DNA from: Turnera subulata
Lineage: Eukaryota > Streptophyta > Magnoliopsida > Malpighiales > Passifloraceae
Direction of reading: 5' to 3'
Length of the DNA stretch: 64,000 nucleotides
Assembly (NCBI GenBank): GCA_028386065.3
Contig: JAKUCV010007286.1
Location: 183,259-247,258 of the forward strand
The notes beneath the pieces were generated by a model that saw nothing but the letters and a program-made list of their open reading frames with translations, did no database searches and was not told the DNA's origin. Shown in pieces: positions 23,184-34,487 of the stretch. The translations under genes were made by a program, and so were the position numbers. Each line of letters opens with the position of its first letter. Position 1 is the stretch's first letter.

Positions 23184-24623
23184 ATGAAGAAAACAGAGCT
23201 AATATTTATTCCTGCACCTGGGGCGAGCCACATTGTATCAACCCTGGAATTTGCAAAGCGCCTGCTAGACCAGGATGATCAATTATTGATCACTGTCCTT
23301 GTCATCAAGATTCCTTCGTTCCTCTTCGTTGATTCCTACCTCGACTCACTCATTGCCTCACAACCTCGCATCCAACTCATTAACCTCCCTGAAGTGGAGC
23401 CTCCTCCATTGGAGATATTCATTAAATCCGTGGAATATTACATCTATGAGTTCATTAGGAGTTGCAAGCCTCATGTCAAGAACATTGTCTCAAAGATTGT
23501 GTCATCCCGGTCCACCGCAGCAGACTCGGTTCAGGTTGCCGGGTTAGTGGTTGATTTCTTTTGTCTGTCCATGATAGATGTTGCAGATGAGGCAGGTCTC
23601 CCTTCTTTCATGTTCTTAACCGCCAGTGCAGGATTCTTGGGTCTCAAGTTGCATCTACCCAAGCGCCACAAGCAAACCAGCCGTGCCTATAGAATGTCTG
23701 ATCCTGATTTGTTCATACCAGGATTTGCAATTCCTGTTTCGCCACGATTCTTGCCCAATGCTTACTTCAACGAGCATGGTGGTTATTCAAGCGCAGTGGA
23801 ATTAGCAAAACGCTTCAAAAGGGTTAAAGGTATAATGGTGAATACATTTGCAGAGCTTGATGTTAAGGTACTTGAGTATTTTCTTGGTGATGGTCAAAGT
23901 CAAACCCCAGCTGTGTACCCAGTTGGGCCGGTCCTAAACCTAAAAGGTCTTTCTCACCAAGATTTTGACCTTGCTAAATGGGTTAAAACCAAGAAGTGGC
24001 TTGACCAACAGCATGAATCATCCGTGTTGTATATTTGCTTTGGAACCGTTGGCAGCCTTAGTGCACGCCAAGTGAAAGAGCTAGCATTCTCTCTCGAGCA
24101 AAGTGGGCAGAAATTCTTGTGGTGCATGCGTGTTCCACCATCGAGTGATTTCAAGAATCCAGAGGAGATGCTACCACAGGGATTCTTGGAACGGATACAA
24201 GGGCAAGGACTGATATGCGGATGGACAGCACAGGTTGAGGTTCTGGCTCATAAGGCCATAGGTGGCTTCCTGTCGCATTGTGGATGGAACTCCATATTGG
24301 AGAGCTTGTGGTTTGGTGTCCCTATTCTAACTCTTCCTATCGAAGCTGAACAGCAGCTTAATGCGTTTTGGATGGTGAAGGAATTGGGACTTGCAGTAGA
24401 ACTGAAGTCGGATCACAGGAGCAATGGTGAGCTTGCAATGGCTGAAGAGATAGCAAGGGGTGTGAGATGTGTGATGCAAAGTAATAGTGACTTGAGGAAG
24501 AAAGTGAAACAAATGGGAGAGAAGGCCAGGAAGGCTGTGATGAAGGGTGGGTCTTCGTTCACTTCCATTGCACAATTTCTCAAAGATGTAAAAGGCAACA
24601 CACTTAATCAGCTGTCAAATTAA
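23184..24623 (+). CDS. UDP-glycosyltransferase, UGT71-like
   Basis: Family 1 glycosyltransferases move a sugar from a UDP-sugar to small acceptors such as flavonoids, terpenoids or hormones in the cytosol. The gene is intronless, 479 residues, the usual length. The N-terminal acceptor domain holds the catalytic His at about 16 ('PAPGASHIVST') and its partner Asp at about 124 ('GLVVDFFC'). The 44-residue PSPG box spans about 347-390, with 'HCGWNS' and a final Gln, which usually goes with UDP-glucose. The box begins WTAQ where most members have WAPQ. 'FGTVGSLS' (about 286-293) is the usual loop. Overall wording is closest to the UGT71 group; the acceptor cannot be predicted. It lies between the duplicated peptidase flank and the TIN1-like gene, on the same strand as both. 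Confidence 0.93.
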   Translation: MKKTELIFIPAPGASHIVSTLEFAKRLLDQDDQLLITVLVIKIPSFLFVDSYLDSLIASQPRIQLINLPEVEPPPLEIFIKSVEYYIYEFIRSCKPHVKNIVSKIVSSRSTAADSVQVAGLVVDFFCLSMIDVADEAGLPSFMFLTASAGFLGLKLHLPKRHKQTSRAYRMSDPDLFIPGFAIPVSPRFLPNAYFNEHGGYSSAVELAKRFKRVKGIMVNTFAELDVKVLEYFLGDGQSQTPAVYPVGPVLNLKGLSHQDFDLAKWVKTKKWLDQQHESSVLYICFGTVGSLSARQVKELAFSLEQSGQKFLWCMRVPPSSDFKNPEEMLPQGFLERIQGQGLICGWTAQVEVLAHKAIGGFLSHCGWNSILESLWFGVPILTLPIEAEQQLNAFWMVKELGLAVELKSDHRSNGELAMAEEIARGVRCVMQSNSDLRKKVKQMGEKARKAVMKGGSSFTSIAQFLKDVKGNTLNQLSN

Positions 24624-24626
24624 CAT

Positions 24627-25460
24627 ATGTCTCTGTTGTGTTTTTTTTTTCCTTGTGTGTGTTTGTGCGGTAATAATCACGTGTCTGTTTGTTGGACAAC
24701 AAGGATTTGGTGGATATGAAGCATATTTTTGCCTTAAGAGTCCATTCCTTGCAGGTTTCTTGCCTTTCATATATGCTGTTGTCCCTTCTGTAAAATAAGA
24801 TTGGAAATGAAATTTGATTTCTCTTTTGGCTCGTTCTTCTGGTTCAATTGCATTTGATGTTTTTGGTTTGTTTTTCCTTTTTGTCGCGTTTTTGTCAGAA
24901 ATTCATCTCGGTGGAAAATGGAATGTGAATATGTCATATTTGAACCTCGAGATTAGCAAGTAGAAAAATCGAGGTGAGGGTGTTCTTTTGATAGCAATAA
25001 TTATTTTCAGACAGTAAAGTGAAATTGTTAAAAATTCTTCCTCGTTGAACTTCAAAAAGAATTTCAGTAGTGTTATCCTTGACCCTTCCGGTCCAGGTCC
25101 AAGATTACCAATCAATCCCATAGCTCACTTCCTCTTCATCGAAAGCTCATTACTCTTATACAAGTACATCCCTTTTGTGAAGTAAACTTATTAGGGCCAA
25201 CACGGCTTTAAGTTTTAACCCATGGCCATGCACCTTTTTTTTTAGAATGTTTTAACCCATGTACCTTAGATAAGGCACTAGAGCATTATTCACCAAGCCA
25301 CCACACGACATTTCACATTATAAAAATTCTTCCTATTGTAATAATTTTTGGAAACACTCTTCCATTCCATGAAATACAACCAGCTTATGGGACTAGTACG
25401 GTAGTGCACTTATTTCTCCTGTCCTGGCTGGGAATGAATCTAATGGGTATATGCTCCCAT
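24627..25460. other. Intergenic DNA between the glycosyltransferase and TIN1-like genes
   Basis: It contains the 3' UTR region of the glycosyltransferase (to about 24830, with 'aaataag' and 'gaaatgaaat' possible polyadenylation context). From about 25240, sequence resembles the 289-bp repeat region ('gcattattcaccaagccacc' near 25282). No gene is seen. Confidence 0.5.
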
Positions 25461-25630
25461 GGGTAATGACCGGAAATTGGACTCTCAGGTCCAAACCGAA
25501 AATGGGCTCCACAATCTTAGAACGAACAATCAATACTGGACTCGGAGCCCAACACAAGCACAGATGCAACGGTCCAAACCCTCTGGACGGGGGCCCAGAA
25601 AAACCCAATTGATCCAATTAACTGCGCATT

Positions 25631-25638
25631 ACGTGGCA
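25631..25638 (+). promoter_or_regulatory. ACGTGGCA element in the TIN1-like promoter
   Basis: ACGTGGCA lies about 255 bp upstream of the ATG. ACGT cores are bound by plant bZIP factors, including those of the unfolded-protein response. The 18 bases 'cattacgtggcagataac' around it are unchanged in the old duplicate at 20760-20777 while nearby sequence has diverged, which hints at function. Binding itself is inferred. Confidence 0.4.
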
Positions 25639-25891
25639 GATAACGGGGAGCAAAATTCGCATCCCTGTCAACTCGAAGAGAACTCAAAAAAAAAAAAAAT
25701 AAAGGAAAAAGAAAAAGAGAGGCAACATTAATTTTTATTAAAGTGAAAGCGAATCAAGAGTGACGGTTGGCCGGAGGGACCAGAATCGGTTAGTTAATCA
25801 TCCCCTTACTACAAATCTGCATCTCGAATTCAATCAAAGTCCGTTATAGGAACTCAAAGAAGTTAATGTCCTTTCATTTTTGTAACGTACG

Positions 25892-27361
25892 ATGTGTCGT
25901 CTTCTATCCTTCAATCTCTTCCTGTTTCTCATCTTCTCTCAGTCCCTTGGTTTAATCCTTGCATTTGCTCCTCCTCCTCCACACAAGAGTAATAATAATA
26001 GTAACACCACACAAATCCTCCAGGTACGCTTTACTCAAAAACAGATTTGGAAAAAGAAAAGGGAGAAGAAAAAAAAAAAACCCTCTTTTCTATTTCTTGT
26101 GGTTCATCCAAACTTAAATTCGATTTGGGTCTTTTTTTTTTTTAATATAAAACAGGATGTCTTGAAGGAAATAGCGGGGAAGGAGAAGTGGGATTTGGAA
26201 GGGATTGGCATCTCCAAGCAAGAAGTTACTAGAGTCAGGTTTGGCGTTTCTCGAAAGCCTGAGTTTCGTCTCCGATTTGGAAAAACCCAGTTGCTTTTCA
26301 AGTCTCCTTACGTGGTGGATTCCTGGAACAAGCTCAACAAATCTGGCAATGATGAATTTGGAGATTTTCTCAGTAAAGCGGCCTCCTTTGCTTTACTTGA
26401 CACTTTCAGATTGGAGGGCCCGTTTGATTTGCGGGTCAATGGCTTCCATCATCTCTCCCTGTTATTGCCGGTAAAGTTCCTACCTTTTTTTTTTTATGCT
26501 GTTCATTTTACTTACTTGGATTATCGGTTTGTGAGTTTGCGGGTTTTATGGAACCAACATTTTGGTTAGGTTGCTTTTCAGTGCTTATGAGGTAATGGGT
26601 TCTGTATTGGTTGTTACTCTCAGATGAATGCTTCACATAGTGGTCTCAAGCGAGTACTAGTTGGTGAAGGAATCACGGTGGAAGTGAGAAGAGCTCGAGA
26701 ACTCTATCTTTATGACACGTTAGATATGAGGAATATAAGTGTTAGTGCTATAAGGAAAACTGGTTTCTGCCCGTTTTGGGATTCCATGTGTAGAGTGTTT
26801 CATCCTCTCCACATTATTGGTTCAGCATCCCTGGTTGCTTATAAGAACAAGAACCCTGATGCTGAGATTAAAACACATTTCTTATCAGCGGATGCAGTTG
26901 AGTTGCTGCCTGATAAGTGTTATGGCGGTAAAGTTTGCAACATCAGGGCTCGCCCAGTTCATTCGTTGAGTTTCAGGATAGCTAGGCTGGAAAAATTCTT
27001 AAGGAACTTTGTCGATGAAAGGATGCCTCAGAAAGCTTTGTTGAGCTCTGTTAGGGCAAATCTTAAGGCGTCAACCATAGTGCGGTTTCAGTTGGAAGTG
27101 GAGAAGTATGTTAGCAACAATGAGACTCGGCCAGAGTTATGGGAAGAGTGGAGGACGAGGCCTACACTTGAACGGGTTTGGTTTGATGTAATGGCAAAAG
27201 TGGATGGTCAGAAGCTCAAGCCCTTGACAATGAAGAAGGTCAGGCCTTTTATTGCAATGGACTCGGTCTCTTGGAGCACTTTGACCTCCAATATTTCATT
27301 TACGAAGTTGTCATCTATTCTTGCACCTCCTGAGCCTCTAACTCTGGATGTTAGATGGTAG
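25892..27361 (+). CDS. TIN1: TIN1-like secretory-pathway protein (tunicamycin-induced 1 family)
   Basis: Three exons join in frame, 25892-26023, 26156-26470 and 26624-27361, with GT-AG introns, giving 394 residues. Residues 1-25 form a hydrophobic signal peptide ('MCRLLSFNLFLFLIF...') followed by a Pro/Asn-rich stretch, so the protein should enter the ER. The rest is a conserved plant-specific region with no enzyme motif: 'FRLEGPFDLRVNGFHHLSLL', 'VEVRRARELYLYDTLDM', 'CRVFHPLHIIGSASLVAY', and an ending '...PPEPLTLDVRW'. From memory this matches Arabidopsis TIN1, an ER-stress-induced protein linked to pollen surface formation; its molecular activity is not established. The start is supported by the signal peptide and by conservation of the start region in the duplicate at about 20990. 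Family name moderately sure; gene structure very sure. Confidence 0.8.
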
Positions 27362-28613
27362 TTAGGATTAAACTCGTGTATAGTTTTTGCTTTAAAGTTA
27401 CAGATGAAGGAAATATGTTTTTATTGTTGTTTTGACTGCTGGTTGATAATTTGTGAGCTACGAGTCTCTTATTGCTGTTGTAAATAGTCCTCTTGAGTTT
27501 AGATTTTTGATCAACAGGTCCTTGTCATTATATGTCTGTTACAACTATGAATTTGATGTGATGTTACTTGGCAGGGAAGTTATACCCATCTTTGTACACA
27601 GTTATAGATGGTCAATTTAGCCGCCACATTGAAAAGATAAATACTACTTTTCTTCCAGTTCTGTGGTTTGCTTTAATACGCCTAGCTTTAACATCGCCTC
27701 CAAGCAAAGCATAGAGTATCTCGTGTTAGGAGAGCCTCCAGCTTGATGCAGCAGTATTGTGATGGCCTGCATAGTGAAGAAAGATGTTCTGGCTATAACT
27801 TCTGAAAGTTAAAGAAACGACAGTTTAGTTGGATCAGGCTTTTCACAGCAAAGCGTTAAGGGATTGACACTTGTGCTATCCTGGTAGTGAGTGCTTTCGC
27901 CCAGTTTGTAGTGAATACTTTCGCCCAGTTTGTCCAGAAGGTAATATTCTAATATCTACTAAACAGACATAAAATTGGTTTCTCTTTGGACCTCTGTAAC
28001 ATCAGACAGAGTAAGGCTCACTCCAGACCTTTCAAGTGAAATGAAATCATGAAGTAACGAATGCACAGCTGCTCACTCCAGACCTTTCAAGTGAAATGAA
28101 ATCATGAAGTAACGAATGCACAGCTGATAGTGCTTAAGCTTTTGGGCTGGCTAAACGTTTTGGAATAGCTTTAGTGGCACAAGCTTAGTTACCCATTGGT
28201 TCTCTTTTGACCATACCCAGTTCTTATCCTTCTGTCCTCTAATTCCTTCTGATTAGCTTGTTCTCCCTAATATCACCACTTATGGGGGTGATATGAGACG
28301 TCCATGGCTGCTACTTAGAGCCTTCTTCGTTCATCCTTATGCATTTGAAGAATGTGTATTCATGGTGTGGTTTCCTTTCCAGTTTATCTAGCGAGAGTAC
28401 AAGGAAAGTCTGAAACTACATTGTTATGTTTTATTCTTAATTCCATGTTGAAGCTTGAAGAGGATCACAATCATGTTTTATATCAAAAATTAAGATTTCT
28501 ACAATGAACCATGTGGTATATTTTCGTAGCATACTATTCAATTGTAGACATACAACATCGCAGGCGTAACACTGCCGATTTCCATTCCCAAAACCACAAA
28601 AATCTGGCATTAT
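27362..28613. other. Intergenic DNA between convergent genes
   Basis: The TIN1-like gene (plus) and the NPF transporter (minus) converge here, so this holds both 3' UTRs. It contains an exact 55-bp tandem duplication (listed separately) and a shorter ~25-bp duplication near 27885-27935 ('ctttcgcccagtttg' twice). No gene is seen. Confidence 0.6.
28016..28125. repeat. Perfect 55-bp tandem duplication
   Basis: The units 28016-28070 and 28071-28125 are identical ('gctcactccagacctttc ... gaatgcacagct'). Perfect identity points to a very recent event or an assembly artefact. Confidence 0.92.
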
Positions 28614-31600
28614 CTAATTTCCTACCATTTCAACCTTTCCCTTTCCCTTTCTCTTGACGTCAGCTTCAAAATTTTCTACTTCTCTCACCTCCCTCTTCTT
28701 ATATTTATACCAGGATGCGCACAGCAAGTAGACTCCAAAGTTGACTATGCTCAACACTGACAATAACCAATAGAAATTTTCCAATTTGTCTCTGTTCAAA
28801 TTGTTACTAGCCAACCATCCACCGCTGACTCTGTTCACCACTTCCACCACAACTGAGCTCAGGAAGTATCCAATCGCCACGGAACACCATGAGATCGCTG
28901 TGCTCAACGATTTCATTCCTGCTGAGCTCTCTGAATAGAAGAAGTCTAGTAGTCCCACCAATGTGAACATATCAGCAGCTCCAAAAATGGCATACTGGAA
29001 TCCAAGCCAAAGAAAACTGATAGGCAAGGGTTCAGCAGAGTCAACCATATTGTCTTCAAATGCCACAGCTTTTCTGCGTTTCTCTACAAATCCTGCAACG
29101 GCCATAGAAATAGCTGAGAGCACTAGCCCGACACCGATACGCTGGAGTTGTCGAATTCCAGTGGGAATTCCTGTGACTTTGCGTGCAAGTGGTACAAAGA
29201 CACGGTCATATAAGGGGATCAGGACAAACATGAACAGCAAGGGAATCACTGGAAGTGAGGGGCCAGGCACTTTGAAGCCTAGAACATGGGTATCCATGGT
29301 AGTGCTTTGCTGGATGGAAAAAGTCTGAAGTTGAGCTAAACATGTATTCATGAAGACTGTGCTCAGGATAATGGGGAGCATCCGAATTAGGATTTTTGTT
29401 TCTTCAACTTGTGTCACAGTGCATAGCCTCCAGGGTCCAGGTGTAATCGATGTTGAAGCATCACTTACAGTCCTCACAATTGCTGCCCTGTCTAAGAACC
29501 TGCATTTTGACAGTTGACTTGTTTTAGTAAGGAGTTAACTTGGCACATTTCTGTCACACAAGCAATACTTGATCACTATATTCCATTTTAGTTCTGCAAT
29601 ACCTGAATTGGTCAGTTCTCTCAAGAATTTCGTCTTCCCCTCCTATTTCCTTGTCATGAATTTCATGTAATTCATCTGCTCTCTCTGGAAGCGGGAGGTT
29701 CCGGTTCCTGATTGCAGCTACAAAGACCTGCAATGTTGCAAGGCAAGGAAGTTGAGTTCATCTAAATCCTTACCCTTCACACTAAGTTTGTTAAATTATA
29801 CCCCAAGACCTGGCAAATAATTACCTGTGCTAAGCGGGCGAGCGGGCTTCCTTTAGGGACGTTGTTCCTGTACAAGGACTTGCCCATGCACACAAAGATT
29901 ATTGCAAACAAGACTGCTATGGTACATATGCCTAAACCCCAAACCCAACCTTCGTTGGTGCTGATCCAAATAACAAAAGTGACGCCTATGATGGCTCCAA
30001 TGGTGAGGCTAAACAAGAACCAGTTGAAGAAGCTAGACAATTGAGATGCCTCCTTGGGGTCCTTATCATCGAATTGATCAGCTCCTAAAGAAGGCAAAGC
30101 AGCCTTCATCCCACTAGTACCAAATGCTATAAGGTAGAGTCCTGTGAAAAGAATGGCAACTTGGGTGTTGCTTGCAACCTCGCATTGGTTTGCCTCGTCA
30201 GGTGCTACCCCTTTGCAGGGGATTGGTCTTAGTCGAGGAAAATGTGCTTGAACTGTTAGGAGAGCATAACCCTGCAAATTTTGCACGAATTAAGCTAGCT
30301 ATTCGTTTAATTCAGTATAATTTTGAATCAGTAAAAAGTGAAAAACTATATAAAAACAGTCACCATAAAATTACAGTGCAGATTCTCATATCATAATTCA
30401 TCTATAGATATCATACATTAAAATAAAAAAATTGATGGTAACTGATCACCAAAATTTTGAACTGCCTTCTTTTGTTTATTGATCATTGTCAGCTGATCAA
30501 GGATAAAATGTTTTCATCTGTTTAAAAAAGAAGACACATCCTTCCAATCTCTGACGTGGAAGCTGACACACACAGCGCTCATATGATTGCTAGACCTAGT
30601 AGTGGTTATTTATTAAATGCATTTAGTATTGACGTTCAATTATATAATTGACTAGGATGAGTTTATTTTATTCAAACAACAGTTAGCACCAGAGAAAAAT
30701 AATTTGCATGGTGGGTCGTCAGGTCGTCACATCGTCAGGTCAACGAATGATCATCCCGGGTTTCCTGAGGAAGACATGCAAGCCAGGAATGGCTTATTGA
30801 ATAATTCTTGGTAGTTTGATATTCTCCTCATTTCGGGAATCCTGGCACATGCATGTCCCTCTTTCAGGATAGTTTATGGGCCAAATTAGAACATGATTTG
30901 CCTCCAAATAAGCCTCCATCTTAATGCCATTCCCGCTGGTTTCTTTGTTTGGCCAACACATTTGGTAGAAATTAATATTTTTATTCTACTTTTTTAATAG
31001 TATTTGTCAAAATAATTGGCAAGGGACACAATGAAACGTGCACGAAAACTTCCTCCAAATAATACACCACAACAGGAAAAAAAAAAAAAAACTCGATATG
31101 TCATCATCAATGAATACACACAACAAAGTATTTCTCTATGCCTATGTGCTGTCATCGTTGCTAAGTAAATACTTACAAGTCTGTGTAAAAGCATTTCCAG
31201 GTAATGTATAATTAGTTGAGTAGCTCCTATTGTTTTTTTTGGAATAATTAAATATATATTATCAGTTATCTCACTGTTTCTGATATTTAAAGAGAAAAAA
31301 GATTGAACCATCCTGAAGTTTGTAAGGCAATAAGGTCAGATATTGGGAATCCTCAAGAATATCTAGCTAGTATTGCATTATTCAGAACATATTCACAGTG
31401 GAAATAAAAAATACATAACACTAAGGCCGATCCTATACAAGAGCATAAAAGGTTGCATTTTATTGATAAGAAAACTTGGCACTTCTCCAGAAAGAGATAA
31501 ACATACCAGCAATTCAAAGCATCCAAACAAGACGGCGGTCTTGAATCTTGACAAATAGGTATCTGAGATGAACCCTCCAAATAATGCCAGTAAAAATGAA

Positions 31601-32054
31601 GTTCCCATGAAGTTAGTGAGGGTGGTGGCAGATTTGGTTAGGCTGAAATTCATGTACCCATAGAAATAAGTCACAAGGCTCACAGCGTTGGAGATGAATG
31701 CCATGTTCTCCAATCCTTCCGTGGCTGCGCATTTTTTTCAACAAAACCAACGCTTACAAGTCAATGAGATGCGAACACAAGTACTGGAAGTCTGGAACAG
31801 CAAAGTATGACTAATCTGTATATTTAAAACATATGGCGATGTGCTTACCATACACAAAAAGTGCAGCTCTGTTCCCTCCCAGCTGCCTAACTCCAGTTTC
31901 TTGCTTTGTCCCGGTTTTGACATCTTTGCATATGCCCTGGTGAATGTAACACGTTATATAAACTTTAGCAGAGAAGGAAAACATTGATGGAGTTTAGGGT
32001 ATTGAGAGGAAAAATTGTTTTAGACAGAAAAATTCTGGCACATATTATTACCAT
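28614..32054 (-). CDS. NRT1/PTR family (NPF4-like) transporter
   Basis: NPF proteins are proton-coupled plasma-membrane carriers for nitrate, peptides or hormones. Exons on the minus strand, all joining in frame with GT-AG introns: 32054-32052 (ATG only, inferred), 31936-31849, 31724-31507, 30271-29825, 29727-29603 and 29499-28614, giving about 588 residues, normal for the family. Visible signatures include 'GGNRAALFVYATEGLENMAF', 'FMGTSFLLALFGGFISDTYL', 'LGADQFDDKDPKE', 'SSFFNWFLFSLTIGAIIG' and 'FLWLGFQYAIFGAADMFTLV'. About twelve hydrophobic segments can be seen. The ExxER proton-coupling motif of helix 1 is not present in its usual form ('YATEGLENM'), as in some NPF4 members, some of which carry abscisic acid or nitrate. 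The subfamily and substrate are tentative. The first exon is the least certain part: the frame lacks an upstream Met in exon 2, and an ATG followed by a GT donor at 32054-32050 fits. Confidence 0.85.
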
Positions 32055-33523
32055 TTTGTCGGGACCTATCACTTAGTGTATCAGCGGCGAGGAGAAGAGG
32101 AATTGCTTTCTCTTTAGAGAAATATAGATGGTATGGTTTTAGTGTTGAATTTTTTTGCTATATATAGACAATGAAGGCTACTAATATATTTTGTGTTTAT
32201 GGTATATAAAGTACTAACAAAATGGTGGAAAAGGTATCGCAGGGTATCTACTCTTTTGGAAAATACGTTTGGTGGGTTTTGTTGCTTATCTGTGATCAAA
32301 CATGTCTTGTTCGTTGTTATCACCCTTGACTTTAGTATTTGGGGCTTCATTTTCTTTTAAGGATTTAATAACAGATCATGTCAAATCCATCGGTTCCATT
32401 CATTTAATTAATTGGTTTGCATTCATCATGATATTTTGACCCTCATCAGAATGAAACAAGTGAGTTGTGTTCAAATTTACTATTACCTCCATTCCAGCCC
32501 GAAGAATTCTATGAGTTTTTAGAAATCAATGGCTATATAATTATTTTAAAAACACTCAAGATTGAGATGTAAGACATTGGTCAAGAGAAAAATAAAGAGA
32601 AAAGATGTAAATTACATCAGCTGATATAATTTATACCTTACAGTTTTTCTCATACTCTTATAGGTTTTCACAGATATATATATATATATATATATATGTC
32701 ATAATTAAACCCCATTTGCCCTCGCACCAATAATATCTGTACAAACATTCATTAAAAAAAATATGTACAAACAAAGTTAGGACCTGCTTGATATTTGTCA
32801 TCTTGCTGATACACTCAGCAAACTTAAAAAAGAAAGGTCCATGATTTACTAATGTCCGGCCTACATATAAGGCCTGTCCACCAATAACACCATTTCTGAT
32901 GATATTTGGAATTGGAATTGGGAAGGATAAGGGAATCATAATAATCTATTAAGTTACTCTATAATTTGTTATAAATTATAATAGCTATGCCTTGAATTAC
33001 AGCCACCCGAACAAGACATTGAATCATATTCCCAGGAAGTGAGGGAGAGGATTCTTACTTCGATTCGCTCTCTAAAATTTTCAACCCTTTATATATTCAG
33101 CTTACTTATAGTAGCTTGGTGCATGATTTAAAGCATGAAAAAACGTCTATCACACAACTCGGGTCCATTGATTAGATTTCAATGTTTATACGCTAAAAAA
33201 CCATTCTTAATGGATGCCATTTAACTTACAAGTCTACACATGCTTTTGCAAGAGTACTCACCTCTTTTATTTTTGCAAGAATATCAATGAATTACAAATC
33301 TATTGGTAATTTGATTATAAATCAAGGACTACAGTGCCTTAAAAAGGAAAATAAAATGTAGGGAGGAGTTCTCATTAAAAAGAAAATGTAGCCAAGAGGG
33401 GATTACACGTTTCTATGTTGATTTCATTGTATGTATATTCTTCGAGTGGAAATCGTAAATTCACATCTTTCGTTGGTTTAATTAATGCATTGGCGGATAC
33501 GTAGAGTTTTGTACAAAACATTT
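32055..33523. other. Intergenic DNA upstream of the transporter
   Basis: AT-rich sequence that should contain the NPF promoter at its left end. A short (TA)n run lies at about 32676-32696. No gene, RNA or transposon end is seen before the CACTA-type element at 33524. Confidence 0.5.
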
Positions 33524-34199
33524 GACTACTAGAAAAACTGGATTTAGCCAAGGATTTTGTGAGGGATTTTACACGAAATCCCTCGCTAAATCCGTTTGTG
33601 AGGGATTTTGCAACGGATTTGGGACGTCAGAAAAATGCTCCTAACAAACGGGTTTGTGAGGGATTTTGTGAGGGATTGTTTTGCAACGGATTTTGCGGGG
33701 GATTTTTTGTCACAATTGAAAGGGGTGTATAACCCTTACAATATAATCCGTCACAACGTCCCTCGCTAACCGTGAGGGAAAAATCCCTCGCAAAATAATC
33801 CCTCACTAACTCCCTCGCTAGTAATAACAGAAATAATCCCTTGCAAAACATTCCCTCATTGATTCCCTCGCTAGTAAGGAGGGAGAAAACCTTCAAAAAC
33901 CTACCATTCACAAATCCCTCACAAAACAACTAAGAATCTATACCAATGGGTTCACAAAATCCGTCACTAATCTTGAAGGAAAAAAAACGTAATTAAATTG
34001 CAATTTTTAATTAAAATAATTTTAATGACAATAATTATCTGTATCAACCTATTATCTTAGGAGAAGATTGACAATAAATACCTTAAACTTTATTGATGAA
34101 TAATATTTACAATTAGAAGTATAAACTAAAATTGCAAAATCAAAATAACCAAAAGAAACAATAAAGGTAAAAAAGATATTACATGACTAATACAGTTTA

Positions 34200-34459
34200 T
34201 GTAATAGCCCGGGTAAAATTTATATTTTTACCGGGACTGTAAAACGCTTTGTACAGTAATTTACCATGTAAAAATAATCTTGGGTAATTATTTCAGGGTA
34301 AATTATGCATCGGATTCCGAAACCGAGCTCTGTTCCACGTTTGGGATTTTTCTGCGGATTTTACGGACCAGAGTTGGTATTTTTCGGGTCCAGAAATCTC
34401 GAGAAAAGTTATGTTTAACATCGAATTATCGGGTCAGAAATAAAGTCAAAGGGGTATTA
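34200..34459 (+). repeat. Remnant of the Gypsy 5' LTR (first 260 bp)
   Basis: 34200-34459 matches 38994-39253 with few differences, then homology stops at 'ggggtatta' and gag sequence follows. The remaining ~2.5 kb of the LTR, the primer-binding site and the 5' end of gag are missing, so the promoter and priming functions are lost. Confidence 0.88.
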
Positions 34460-34487
34460 ACGGCCATGGGCTGAGTGAGGCGGACGA

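Noticed and set aside
33627..33929. 100-residue minus-strand frame
   Set aside because: Made of the subterminal repeats of the CACTA-type element ('gtgagggatttt'), not a gene.
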